NCBI GenBank assembly: GCA_016271365.2
Contig: CM057452.1
Span: forward strand, 1,248,833,001-1,248,897,000
DNA from: Neoceratodus forsteri
Taxonomy: Eukaryota; Chordata; Ceratodontiformes; Ceratodontidae
Length of the DNA: 64,000 bases
Direction of reading: 5' to 3'
Below, in pieces: positions 12,871 to 23,329 of this stretch; positions within the stretch are counted from its first letter, which is position 1; every line of letters begins with the position of its first letter. A program made the translations under genes and the position numbers. The notes below the pieces were generated by a model that had not been told where the DNA came from, did not search any database, and saw only the letters and a list, made by a program, of their open reading frames with translations.

Positions 12871-13141
12871 TAGCAAAGTGCACTTTTTGTACAATAGAAA
12901 ACCAATGGATTGCACAGTGCTATGATGCATTGCGCTACACATTATGTGCACCAGAATAGTGTTGTCAAGACGTTGTGCATGCACACTATTTGCTTGACCA
13001 TGCATTACCACGCAACATCACTGTGCAGCGCTTTACTGCGCGTGTGCGGCACAACTTAGGAGCCATCTTGGGAAGGTTCTGGAAAGGTCACAAAGCATGG
13101 TAAATGTACGATGCAATTCTCTTTTATTTGCATGGTACATT

Positions 13142-13178
13142 CACGTCATGCAAGAGCAAACTGTGTTAGCATGACGTG
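13142..13178. repeat. Perfect 10-bp inverted repeat (CACGTCATGC / GCATGACGTG)
   Basis: CACGTCATGC at 13142-13151 and its exact complement at 13169-13178 could form a hairpin with a 17-bp loop, close to the proposed right end of copy C. Each arm contains a CRE-like TGACGT core. It is probably a subterminal structure of the transposon. Confidence 0.5.
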
Positions 13179-13209
13179 CAAACTTACTATTCTCAAAGGA
13201 AGCATATAA

Positions 13210-13990
13210 ATGAGCTGCTTAGGCAGTCAGTGGGCAAAGCTGTTAATGTGCATCTCATCTGGACAATTCTGCATGTAGTTGCATACAACTTTGCTCCTGT
13301 GCTATTTAAGGGGACAAGTGCACCACCTTCTGATAGCTGTAGAATTACAAGCAATGCAGACAGTAAGCACTGTGCCTAGAGTCAGCCAAGCAGAAATGTT
13401 CAGGCAGCCAGGTGTGTACAGTCCAGAATTACAGACTTCAGTGGTTTCCTGCCAGCACTTCACAAAATAGTGACTGTTCAGATTAGCTTGCAACATAACA
13501 GTCGTCACTTCTGTGTGCTGCTTCTCTGACTATTGTGACATGTTATGCCTCTGCCAATGTCTATTGCAGCAGGCCTATACAGTAGCACACCTTACAGTGG
13601 CAACACACCTGCAAGGCCTCCACTTCTACAGGGATTTCCGTATTTTACAGGGGATTAGAATCATCTATAGGGAACTTGTATCTATAGTCTTGCATAGCTT
13701 ATGTGGGAAGGAAGACCAATCTGTTTTCCCTGGCATGTACTGTACTATACAGGAACACACTGGAAAACTGCTGTGGACTCACAGGGACATTGCCATCCAC
13801 TCTGGGAGTACTGAAAATGTGTTGGGTGCACTGGGAACAGATTCCAAAGCCATTGGGCACACAATGTGGCATGAAGCTCTCCCACCTGCCATCATAGTGT
13901 GTCATGTCTGTAGCAATATGCTTGCCTGTCGGGGGACCCACGTCTTGCACCACTGCCTGCGTCATACAGAAATAGATTAGTTGTCGTATT
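13210..13990. other. Unassigned sequence between repeat blocks
   Basis: About 780 bp. An open frame at 13513-13980 (+) and a shorter one on the other strand show no family motifs. The composition resembles interior Harbinger DNA (CA/TG-rich), so this may be part of a decayed transposon flanking the repeat at 13998. Confidence 0.35.
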
Positions 13991-13997
13991 GGTCCTT

Positions 13998-14135
13998 GTA
14001 AGAGCAGATCCAGAAGCAAATTTTTTGATACCTTTTATTGGACCAACATAGATATTACAAAAAGAAAACAAATGTCTATGTTTTTGGACCAACCGAGTCC
14101 TTCCTTGGAGACTTCCCAGAGGGAAGTGGAGTGCA
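13998..14135 (-). repeat. Interspersed repeat with TTGGTCCAATAAAAGGTATC tail (copy 1)
   Basis: On the minus strand this reads CACTTCCCTCTGGG, then a core with TGTAATATCTATG, then TTGGTCCAATAAAAGGTATC and AAATTTGCTTCTGGATCTG. The same unit occurs in the opposite orientation at 47868-47985 with matching order and similar flanks. I recognise the TTGGTCCAATAAA segment as common in tetrapod repeats but cannot name the family with certainty. It is adjacent to the tandem array at 14251. Confidence 0.65.
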
Positions 14136-14250
14136 CACTTCCATCTTGAGTCTCATTTCAGTGTTATTTCAGTCCAGACTGACAAAGCACTGCTTTTCAT
14201 CAGTGCACTGTTAATACACTGCATTGACTTTCTGCTACACTGTTGTACCA

Positions 14251-14545
14251 CTGCTCAATCTTTCTTATTTTTTGATTCAGACTGTAACAGCACTGCACAT
14301 AATTATTAGATTTTCATGCACACTTCTTTAGCACTGTATTTCCCTCACTAATTTTTGCTGCAACTGCAGTAGTACTGCTCAATCTTTCTTATTTCTTGAT
14401 GCAGACTGTAAGAGCACTGCAAATAATTATTAGATTTTCATGCACACTTCTTTAGCACTGTATTTCCTTCACTAATTTTTGCTGCACACTGCAGTAATAC
14501 TGGCAACACTTTATAATTTTTATCACACTTCTTTAGCACTGCAAA
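14251..14545. repeat. 124-bp tandem repeat, about 2.4 copies
   Basis: CTGCTCAATCTTTCTTATTT recurs at 14251 and 14375, so the period is 124 bp. The two full copies differ at only a few positions. A third, internally deleted copy ends near 14545 (CACACTTCTTTAGCACTG). The units carry AGCACTG and CACTGC words that also appear in the array at 47270-47760, next to the second copy of the adjoining repeat. Confidence 0.85.
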
Positions 14546-14564
14546 TTTGTCACAATGTCATTAC

Positions 14565-14905
14565 AGTGGTACAGCAATGGCAATACTGTGGTCAGCTGAA
14601 AAATCCACAATGGTACTACCCAGTGGTACTCTGGTATCACAGTGGTAGGTGATATATAGATTTTCCTCTGTGCATTGGTAGTACACTGGCAGAATGGTGT
14701 CCCTATGGCATTTTTTACCATTTTTTCTGTCTCTCACATATACAGTGGTAATACAATGGTATCGTGAAATTTTGAGATTTTTGTCAGCTCCCACAAATAC
14801 TGGTACACTGGTAGCACAATGGTACTGCATTATATTGACATTTCAGTATTTGGTACCTCTCACAGCAACCCTAGACTCATGTGGTAGCACAGTGGTACCA
14901 GTATT
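14565..14905. repeat. Degenerate CAGTGGTAC-type array
   Basis: Words of the form (A)CAGTGGTA(C/G) or ACACTGGTAGCAC occur about fifteen times at irregular spacing over 340 bp. The pattern suggests a decayed short-unit satellite or minisatellite continuous with the 124-bp array to its left. Confidence 0.55.
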
Positions 14906-15554
14906 AATCTCAGTATACTCTGTACTCTAACACATTGTTAAGATAAATTACATTATCAACCTCATGGAGAACAGCTCTCAATTCTGTATTTTTATTTTTT
15001 CACTTGTCTTTATCTTACTGATAATGGACTGTTATTGTTAACATAGACCAGAACATTCAAAGAGCATTTGCGATCGCTAAATGGGTAAGTGACTCTCAAA
15101 AAACACTTTGCACCCCAAAAACAGGGTAGGATCACAAAATAATATCTTGAATAGCATAATGAGTGAGTCTCTGACCAGTTGGTGAATGGCTCTAAAAGGT
15201 GTTGCCTCCCTAAACCAGGTATTGTCACCTCTGCCTCCTACCCTTGCCCCTTTGAGCTCCCACCATCAGTAATATCACACTTCCCCTGATGTTCAGTGGT
15301 GCTGCTGTCCATTCCATACATCAGAAACTGCCAATACCTACCTGCCCACCCAGTCCCACCACTCCCACCATTCATGGCCCCCACCATATGTTTACGCACT
15401 CTTCCCACAATGACAATTGGCAGAGACACTCTGCTAACCTCTGTGACCAACTGAGGACAGAATGCCAGTTTTGCGCTCATGTGCCTACTGTATAAACAGC
15501 TGTGTACAGTTAGCACATGATTGTGAACCATCATCCATTTAGTGCCCCATCAAG
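14906..15554. other. No recognised feature
   Basis: About 650 bp, AT-rich in the first half. A stretch at 15040-15220 has the look of an old interspersed repeat but I cannot assign it. No coding signal. Confidence 0.4.
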
Positions 15555-16408
15555 GTGCTGAGAGGATGGTCTTTGCCAAATGTGGAAGGGTGTCAAATAT
15601 ATAGTAAGCCTGGGGACCAGGGGGTAGTATTTGCTGTAAGAGCTAACTGGGTCATGGTGGGGACTTTGGATATACAGGGGGCAAGGGCTTTCACGCAACA
15701 CACCACTGCTCACTCTCTCAGGCACTGGACTGACTTCCCCCATCAGCCCAACGAACCTATCTCCTGGCCAGCACAGTCAATAAGGCCATCCAAAACCGAG
15801 CTACCTCTCCACAATCCCACCTCCTTTGGCCAAAAGTGTTTGTTTGAGAGCTCTGCCTCACTGCTGGCCCCATGCTTGAGTGCCCCCTAGTCTCCACCTG
15901 TATGGGTAAATGTGCATTCTCATCTGCATCCCCTTTCCTTTGGAACAACCTGCCCACTCCACTTAGCACCACTGACTCTCCAGGACTCTTCCACTCTCTC
16001 CTTGGATTTCCTTCTGTCCTCCACTCCTTGCTCCTGTCATCCCAACTTATTATCATGCCTCTACTTCCCTTTTCTCCTTTTCCTTCTTGGTCCATACCTA
16101 CATTGCCATGATGTACTTTTTCCTTTACTCATCTCAGATCATGCCTAATTTGTATTACAACTTGGCTACTACTGTACCTGCTATTGTCATAAATGTTATT
16201 TATCTATTGTGCTGCAAGTTTATATATATCTTCATATAAATACCCTGTATATTTTTATTACTGTCTATTGTATGCCTTATCCCAGCCTCCTTTGTACTTG
16301 CTTGTATTCCTATGCCATTCTCACTGGCCCAGGTCATGCCTGAAAATGGTTCTCGGACCAGTGCACCTACTCGGCAAACAAATGAATGAATAAATAAATA
16401 AATGGGAA
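15555..16408 (+). mobile_element. L2/Rex1-like LINE 3' end
   Basis: The frame at 15872-16111 contains KCAFSSASPFLWNNLPTPL followed by FHSLLGFP. This is the C-terminal pattern of the L2/Rex group (hydrophobic-small residues, WNxLP, then an F-x-x-LK-type helix). The following 3' part is AT-rich and ends in an oligo-AATAAATAAATAAAT tail at about 16383-16402, as expected for a target-primed LINE. The upstream part (15555-15870) is probably the preceding thumb region but is too decayed to read. A related 3' end lies at 61140-61905. Confidence 0.55.
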
Positions 16409-16684
16409 CCACTGGATATCAGGGATAGTAACAATCTACTATATACCTGCTGGGTGATTGTAAGATGGGGTAGGACTGGAGAACAGGTAAATTAAGAACC
16501 TGGACCTGTGTGATAATTAGGGGAGGGGTCCAATGGAGACAGTTTCCCAGGAGGGTGCTTTGGTGGTGTAACTCCCAGGATATGTTATGCCCGGTGCTGT
16601 AATGTGGCCTGTGCTGTAATCGGCATCAGCAACATGGCTGTCACACCAGCATGGGTGAACCCTTTTTCCATACCCTCCTGAGTG

Positions 16685-17220
16685 TCCACCCTTTAACAGG
16701 TTTTGGTGGCATCTGCAAAAAGACATACCTTCCCATTCATTTCTTCTGCAATTTCACTTATGAAGACATTGAAGTGACCTACTCCTAGTACTGAGTCCCA
16801 CCCCGCACCATGCCTTTAACCAACTGCAGAAAGCCAGTGTGGAAAGTACTATCTTCTCCCCAGATGTATATAGGCAACCTTTTGGCAAAAGCCACCATGC
16901 ATGCTTGAGGACCCTCCCCCATCCCTGAAATTTCCCTGCACTACCCCACCCCGTCCCTTGCTAGGTCATTTGTCCCCAGGTGGACAATGACATCTAGCTC
17001 CCTCTCATCTCCTGCTGCCTAATGATCCACTGTATCTGCTCTGATCCCTCCAAGCCAAAGTACCTCTCAGATATTTCACCTCCTTCTCCTTTACCCCACC
17101 GTGCTCGCTAGTCTATCCCCTAATTAAGTTCCCCACCAGCAGTTCCTTCCTACTCAGCTGGGGGCCTCTTCCTCACTCCTTGTAACTGTGAAATGGTCCA
17201 TGGACAGTGCTTTCCTTGGG
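16685..17220 (-). mobile_element. CR1 LINE fragment with ORF1 esterase remnant
   Basis: Read on the minus strand, 17220-16800 is part of CR1 ORF1. The text near 17140 corresponds to RKELLVGN, in place of the usual GDS nucleophile block. ELDVIVHLGTNDLA near 17000-16955 is the SGNH-hydrolase GTND block. Below 16790 the sequence jumps to the reverse transcriptase FAD region (16700-16790), so the piece carries an internal deletion or is two fragments. The esterase nucleophile motif appears damaged. Confidence 0.65.
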
Positions 17221-17989
17221 GAAGGTTTCTCCAGGGGCCGAAAGGGTGGTTCAGCTGCAGAGAGAGTGGTTGGCTGGGCAGAGCCCATTTCAGATGCTGG
17301 GAGAGTGGTTAGTAAACAAAGCAGGTGAACTGGAACTCTGACAAACAAACCAGCACAGGGGGAGAAAATGCAAGCCCCATAGGAAAGAGCACAGTGAGGG
17401 CTACAATAGGTCATTTACCAGAGAAGTCACAGGTCAGGGAACTACAGCTGAAGAGAACATGGAGAACAGGCAGACATTGGAAAATGATGCATGGGGGCAG
17501 CAGATGGACATGCACTCATGACGGCATGCATGGGAACTACAGATGCCGGGATGCCAATGCTGGGGGGTGGAAAGGCCAGCTTAGGTAGGTGGACACTGAC
17601 CTGTAGGTAGAGTGAACAACACACAAGGACCCCTGCATCCCTGCATGCTGAACAGCAGGGAAGTGTACCATGGAGCATAGCCCCGCTGCAGCACAGTAGC
17701 TGATGGGGGGCCCAGGACACTGTGAACACAGAACTTGAATGTGACCATGGTGCACAGCACAGCCATGAAGCACTGGGACTGTGGCAAACAGTGGCACTAC
17801 AGTACTGGTACAAATCACCCACAGACAAGTAGCAGCTGCCACAGGTGTGACCAATGGAGTGTGATGTGCAAATGAAGTGCAATCACACACATATGCCTGA
17901 GCTGGAACCAAAGCCAGTCAGTGTTGCACAGTCCTCTAGCACAATGGAGGACAGCGTGGAAACCATGGAGGGGCCAGGATGTTCAACTG

Positions 17990-18125
17990 CAACCCCAACA
18001 AATGGGACAATCTGTGAGGTGGTACCATCCAGGAAGGGAAAGTCCAAGCTGAATGTGAATGGCTACCTCCTGGTCCATGAATGGACATGCAATGAGACAG
18101 TGTACTGTTTTTTTATCATATCATA
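17990..18125 (+). pseudogene. FLYWCH-type zinc finger, N-terminal half
   Basis: The frame reads PSRKGKSKLNVNGYLLVHEW and then TCNETVYC. FLYWCH domains begin with a basic KxKL segment, a hydrophobic GYLF/GYRY block, then YWxC. Here the first two blocks are clear and YC stands where YWxC is expected. The downstream zinc ligands (C and the HxH pair) are not visible in this frame, so it is broken just after this point. It would bind DNA as part of the transposase. Confidence 0.55.
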
Positions 18126-18794
18126 TTTTTCACCTGCTGTGGCACACACTCCGGCTTGGGGCATCTAGCCACCAGCTCCACTCATCTGGACAGCGGGGTA
18201 GCTCAAACTGCACCCAGGAGGATCAGGGTTGGCCATCATGCCATCCTGCTGGAGTGCTCCTCCTCTGCCACTACCAGCCAGGACAGCCACGGACCCTCCT
18301 CAACAGGACTCCACCAAAGTCCTCCAGGTGGCTCGGAGCACAGCCATCAAGCTGCAAGATCATGCCCAGCTATTATTCTTCGATTGGCCTCAGTAGCACT
18401 GACGTGCAATGACATCCAGGTGCAACGTGCTCCCCATCTAGTGTCACTGACACTAGTAGTGCCCCTAGGCATCCCCAGAGGGCCACTACAACACGGTGAA
18501 ATTTCCCAGCCCACCCCAGGACTGGGAGAGCAGTCTATGGATGTTCAATCCAAGTCCTCTGCTGCCTACCCCGATGGCCTGGGCTCAATCCTGAACCCCG
18601 GGTCACTGGCATGGCACAAGGTGTGGCATCCAGCGCCTCAATCCTCAGCACCACCGGGCTGGCCTGAGACAGTGTAATGGTGCTGTCAGCACCATAAGTC
18701 CAAGTCCTGCCTCGGCCAGGCCATCACACTGCTCCAGGATGGCCAGCACCACCTAAATAAAAAGAATATGCACAATCATGCTCTGGAGGTGACA

Positions 18795-19935
18795 GATGCT
18801 CCACCAGCACAGGCGCTGGCTGGCATCAAGTAGAAGGCACACAGCACCATGGCTAGCCTCGCATAGCTACAGCAGAGTGAGGCAACTGTGATGACCACTG
18901 AGCTGCAGCAACAGTTGCCAAGCAAGAGGGCCCTGCTGCAGACTGTGAACAGGACCCGCTGCAAGGACCTCTCACCAGAACCAGTGACACTGGCTGACCT
19001 CACTATCCCCAAGCAGCTACAGACGGTGACTGGATGGCCATGGTGCAGCAGGATCACTGACAGCACCACCACCAGGTCCTTCTACCACCACAAAGGACAA
19101 CATCAGGGACCTGGCACAGACACCCTTCTGGGTGATGGATGGTATGTTCAAGACTGTGCCACCTGTTCACTCATTGCACCATCCATGCACCCATGGGATG
19201 GGCTAACAACCTCATCATGTCATTGGGTATACATTGATGGCGACAAGAGCTGCAATATTACTGCCTTGTTCCAGGAGCTGAATAAATATGCCAGTATACA
19301 GTCCTGCACCCTCAAACCACCACGATCATCACCGACTTTGAGCAGGCTGCGATCAATGCCTGTAGATGATTTCCACAAGCCATAAACAAAGGGTTGCTGT
19401 TCCACTTTAGATGAGTGTGTGGTGGAAGGTCCAGAGCTTTGGCCTTGCACCTGTCTGAGTAGTGAGACTTCAGCCTGAAGATCCATGAACTCGTGGCCCT
19501 CGCCCATCTCCTGGCACAGGACATTCCAGCAACATTCAGCCTTCTGAAGCCAACCATTCCACCCAATGCCACCACACTCCTCTATTGTTTTGAGCAGGCA
19601 TATGTGCTGGGCATGATATGGCTGTACAGTAGGGTGGCCAAGGTGCCCACTAGATACAACCCTATGTTCCCACCTCAGCTGTGGTTGGTTGAGGATCTCC
19701 ACGAGCGAGGTATACCATGGACCCAAAGCAATGTCGAGACCTGGCCCTCCCATCTCCATGTCCTGCTCAGGAAGGTGCATGTAGGAGTCATGACAATGCT
19801 AGCAGAGCTCCACAGAGAACAGCAATGGACCTATGTCACCAGGGAAGGTATTTGTTGTGGACTGCCATGGACACCACCAAGAAGAGCTATGAGGAGTGGA
19901 TAAGGATGGTACTGGCATCCAAGGACAAGGCAAGC
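18795..19935 (+). pseudogene. MULE transposase, frameshifted, catalytic codons visible
   Basis: The N-terminal part (18888-19030) gives MTTELQQQLPSKRALLQTVN, R-R, then PVTLADLTIP, the usual MULE lead-in. In another frame WVMDGMFKTVPP follows, with the first catalytic Asp at 19138-19140. Then ITDFEQAAINACR, with the second Asp at 19334-19336, and an FHF that fits the C/F-H block. LVALAHLLAQDIPATFSLL, CFEQAYVLGM and NPMFPPQLW fit the MULE C-terminal half, and SNVETW carries the Glu (19736-19738). At least four stops and one frameshift are present. It would act as a cut-and-paste DDE transposase in the nucleus. Confidence 0.8.
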
Positions 19936-20175
19936 CGCTGAAGTTCCTCTGTGGCATGGCACACACTCCACCCTGTAGGGTTTCCATGGTGACATGGCAC
20001 CTGACAGTTGTACACTTACAGTACACATCAAGCACAGCCACAGGTTGCCACTGTGGCCCCTACTGTTGAAAAAAGTTTCACCCCACATTTCCTTGCACCC
20101 CAACCTGGTGATGATGTCTCATCACAACACTGCTGGTATCAACTGCAGCAGCCCACTGCACACTGCCACGTCTGC

Positions 20176-20304
20176 ACTGTGTGTCGCATGTTGCACTGGC
20201 CTGACTCTGTGTGAGTTCCCCAAAATCCTTTCAGCTGTTCATGTGTGCCACACATTGCACAGGTCTGAAGCTGTGCAAGTGCCCCCCAATCCTTCCAGCT
20301 GTGC
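20176..20304. repeat. Degenerate 64-bp tandem duplication
   Basis: 20176-20240 and 20241-20304 share the order TGTG-C-CA-TTGCAC, GTCTGA-type, GTGTGAGT/GTGCAAGT, then CCAATCCTTCCAGCTGT. Further weak echoes (ATGGGCCCTTGTGGAA at 20332, ATGGGCTCCTGTGGCA at 20381) follow to about 20420. Confidence 0.6.
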
Positions 20305-20429
20305 AACTGTGTGGTAACAGCATTCCCGCAATGGGCCCTTGTGGAACCCCCCACAACATACATGGCAGCCTTCATCCCACAATGGGCTCCTGTGGCACAG
20401 GCCCCCCCAAACACCACCAGACTTTTTTC

Positions 20430-21185
20430 TGTGTGGTTACTGCAAGCCCATAGTGGGCTAGCATGACACAGACCACATGCACACATTGCAGGTTGGTGCA
20501 ATGGCATGCTACTCTGTGTCCTGGCATCACATGTGGTGTCGCTATGCCATTTCCTGGTACAGCTATCCATGATCTCGCTGTGCCACTCTGCTGTGTGCCT
20601 GCAGTGTCATGCATGCATCAACCAACAGGCATGGTACTCCAATTCCTTAATGCATGCCCAGCTGGCTGTCTGTCAGCTGACATAATCATGCATGCAGGGA
20701 TGCATGGACAGTCCGCCATGCTGCCTGGGATGGCTGATCAACACACTGGGGCATGCACGGTTATTTGTTTCATCCCTGTCCCGTGGATGGTGAGACAGTC
20801 ATCCTTATTGGGGGGCTGTGATCAGGTCATTGGATCCTTGGAGGGTGCACCACATAGGGGGTGGGTGCCTTCACATCATCTGTGCTGTTCAGTAGTGGCT
20901 CAGATCCTGGGATGGGTGGCGTAGGTCAGGATTGGGTGCTTCATGTGTTTGTGGAAAATCCACTCAACAGTTGGACAGCATCCCAACCTCCTCTGGCCTG
21001 ACAGTGTGTCAGGTGCTGTCCTGGGTCAGGCCACTGTGTTTTGGACTGCTGGGGCTGTTGGCTTGTTGTGTGTGGGATGCAGCATGTCAGACTAATAAGC
21101 ATTGGGATTATAAAAGGGAACCTAGCAGGGCAGGGTTTTCTATGTGCAAGGAGAGTGGTCAGTGGTGGGATGGGCAGCTGGTATG
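20430..21185. other. Unassigned CA/TG-rich sequence
   Basis: About 750 bp without a recognisable gene or element. Composition resembles the MULE and Harbinger interiors. Open frames here lack motifs. Confidence 0.4.
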
Positions 21186-21560
21186 TGGGCAAGATGGGTA
21201 GTCTGGGTGGGTCCAGCTGCAGAAAGAGTTGTTATCTAGAGGGTTCTGGTCCAGCTCTAAGGAGGGTGCTTTGTTTGATGAGGCTGGGAGGTTGGTCCAG
21301 CTGCAGGGAAGGTGGTCTACTGAGTTGGGGAGGCAGGTCTGTGGGGTTCCATCTGCAGGAAGACCTTGTCTCAGGGTATGAAGGATGGCCTGGAGCAGCC
21401 AGCTACAGGAAGGGTGATAGTTGATGGGGAGAGGCTGGTTTGGGGCTTGTAGGGTGGACTAGCTGCAGACAAGGTACACAACTTGGGAGAGGTCTATTGG
21501 GATGTTGATATGGTTGTCCAGCTGGGTGGTCATCTGGGCAGGGGGTGTTCTAGATGTGAG
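21186..21560. repeat. G-rich degenerate minisatellite, block 1 (GTCCAGCTGCAGG core)
   Basis: The words TCCAGCTGCAG, AGGGTGGTC and GGGAGG recur every 40-60 bp. The same core recurs at 23330-23990, separated by AT-rich DNA. Probably one ancestral array. Confidence 0.6.
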
Positions 21561-21589
21561 TGGTCATGGGTGTGCAGGCCCAAAGGGCT

Positions 21590-22895
21590 GTGCCAGGAAC
21601 CCTCACTGAAGTCAAATACTAAATCTAGTATTAAAGCATTCACTAATTTGCCTTCAAAGACTAATTTTTAGTAATTTTAATAATCTTTAATCATCATTCA
21701 AAAATACAACCACCAAGAATACTAAATTCTAAGAAGTATTTCAGCAGACTAGTTGTTCAAGAGTAAATTATTGCTAAATGAGGATTAGAAATAGATCTGC
21801 AATGCTCTTAAAAGTACAATTTTTTTTAATACAACTGAATCATAAATGAAGATTACAGTCAGCGGAGTAGTTTTAGGATTTAAATTAGCCAATCAAGGTT
21901 GGGTACATTACCGTGCATTTCAGTTCTACTAAGCAAGGAGGCAGATAAAACAACCAGCAACACCAATGAATTTTAGAGAAGGTAAGCAATCAAAAAATGT
22001 GGGGTTTTACCTGAAAACAATATGATGCAAAAAAAGTTGGCAGTGTCCCTTTAAAAGTCTATTCTAAACTACATTTCCCATAGGTCTACTCAGTCAGAGA
22101 CCTACCTTTCCCAGCTCACTTCCTGTCTGTGTTCATCCTGATGAAACTGCATGAGCACTGTGTGGTCTCCATTTTTGAACAACTGGGGTTTCCTACAGCC
22201 AAGTTACATATTGAGTGAAACATGTTTAAAAGTACAGTACATCATTTAACTCCTGAAATGTTAAATACAGTAAGGAATTATCACTCAGGTGTTTTTTTTT
22301 CTATATGAAATGCTGTGCAGGTTTCACTATCAATGTTTTGTCTTGAAAACATTTTCTCTTCTCTGAACTCGTGGCTAAACTTTGAAATACACATTTTATT
22401 TTCAATCAACCCCCCCTTAAAGTGTTTAGAATGGATTGTGCTTCTAGATTACTTGTTACTTGTGGAATGTTTGCTGATTTAGTTACTTTAAAGTAGTGGT
22501 GGGGTTGGTGGGGGCAGGAGAATGAGCAGCAGGAAGATTGTATAACTGATCAAATTCAGAATGCATTTTCTGTATGTATCCATTTAGTAACCTATTTAAC
22601 TATATTTACAGAGAAAAGATTACAGCTTTTTTAATTTGAGAAAATCTGGAGTTACCTGCAGATAAAGGAAGAATTATTTACTGCAGATATTTGAGTGTGT
22701 TTGTGGGGGAACTGTTTTTCAGCATTTAATATTTGTATTTAACAGTTGCATGTGTTAATCCATTTTGTAATCTGGGGATCAGTGTATTTTTTTTTTTCTG
22801 TTGCTGAAGACTGCATTAATTTTTATTTTATTTTGTTTTTGGTGACTGGCAAAGTGCACTATACAGATTCTTGCCTATTTTCAGGCATGACCCAG
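21590..22895. other. AT-rich stretch between minisatellite blocks, no gene recognised
   Basis: About 1.3 kb of AT-rich DNA with no coding support. It contains ACTACATTTCCCA at 22068-22080, next to GGCAGTGTCCCTTTAAAAG at 22039 and a CACTTCCTGTC (ETS-like) word at 22119. The first resembles the ACTACAATTCCC promoter element bound by ZNF143 in vertebrates, but a single site is not evidence of a promoter. Confidence 0.35.
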
Positions 22896-22899
22896 AGGG

Positions 22900-23256
22900 A
22901 GGGGGATACAGATGAAAGCCAACTGACCTTAAACCAGATTAAGCTGTTGGTGGTATTTTTAGTGACTTGAGGGAAAATTTAGCCAGGGCACCAGAGAAAA
23001 TTCCCCTACTTTTTCAAGAAGTGCCATGGGATCTTTAACATCCACTTGAACTACCACCAGAACAGGCAGATGGGACCTCAGTTTAACATCTCATCTGAAA
23101 GACAGTGCCTCAGGAGTACAGCCATCCCCCTCATGCTACACTAAAGCATCAGTATTGGGATATTAACCCAAGTGCCTGGTATGGGAATAGAACCCACTGC
23201 CTTCTGATCTCCCTGCCTTGGAGGTGAGTGTGCTACTGCTGAGCCACTGACCTGCA
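22900..23256 (-). mobile_element. tRNA-derived SINE with conserved vertebrate tail
   Basis: Read on the minus strand it begins with a tRNA-like head. The A box TGGCTCAGCAG is at 23236-23246 and the B box GGTTCTATTCC at 23184-23194 (one mismatch to consensus). The body follows: CTTTCAGATGAGATGTTAAA, CATCTGCC, AAAGATCCCATGGCACTTCT, then CTGGTGCCCTGGC and TCACTAAAAATACC. I recognise this body as a SINE type widespread in sharks, coelacanth and other vertebrates, with a LINE-related tail; that is from memory. Transcription would be by RNA polymerase III. The head is well kept for such an old family. Confidence 0.75.
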
Positions 23257-23329
23257 AATGCAATATACAATATGTTAGTGTCATGTATTTATCTTAATAC
23301 TATATTGAGAAGTATAGGTGTCCATGGTT

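Larger units (their letters stand above)
6621..13200. mobile_element. Decayed Harbinger-like element (copy C), tentative limits
   Basis: The left boundary is set at GGGGGCCCATTCTCAAACAT (6621-6640), a typical Harbinger-style terminus. Both subterminal regions share related text: around 6755-6860 (TAATGTGCGCAATGGG, GTGCAATGCGCAGTGCTATTG) and, inverted, around 12900-12960. A Myb-like segment lies on the minus strand near the right end. A likely exon with a good acceptor (ttacattgcag, read on the minus strand just above 10155) codes a charged stretch (EQGARGHDYRRPRQEAAEGS). I could not recognise a DDE transposase in it, so it may be internally deleted or a non-autonomous relative. The right end is not clearly an inverted copy of the left, so the limits are uncertain. 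Confidence 0.4.
17300..20000 (+). mobile_element. MULE DNA transposon 1 (FLYWCH-MULE), decayed
   Basis: This region holds, in order on the plus strand, a FLYWCH-like zinc-finger start and a MULE transposase, the domain pair found in animal Mutator-like elements and in the domesticated FLYWCH genes. Terminal inverted repeats and the 8-11-bp target duplication expected for MULEs could not be identified by eye, so the outer limits are approximate. Both coding parts carry frameshifts and stops. A second, independently decayed member lies at 59484-60900. Confidence 0.7.

Noticed and set aside
14251..14545. Centromeric satellite
   Set aside because: Only about 2.4 units and embedded among transposons; too short for a satellite block.
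23184..23246. A functional tRNA gene
   Set aside because: Only A and B box words are present; no complete cloverleaf, and the body is a SINE.
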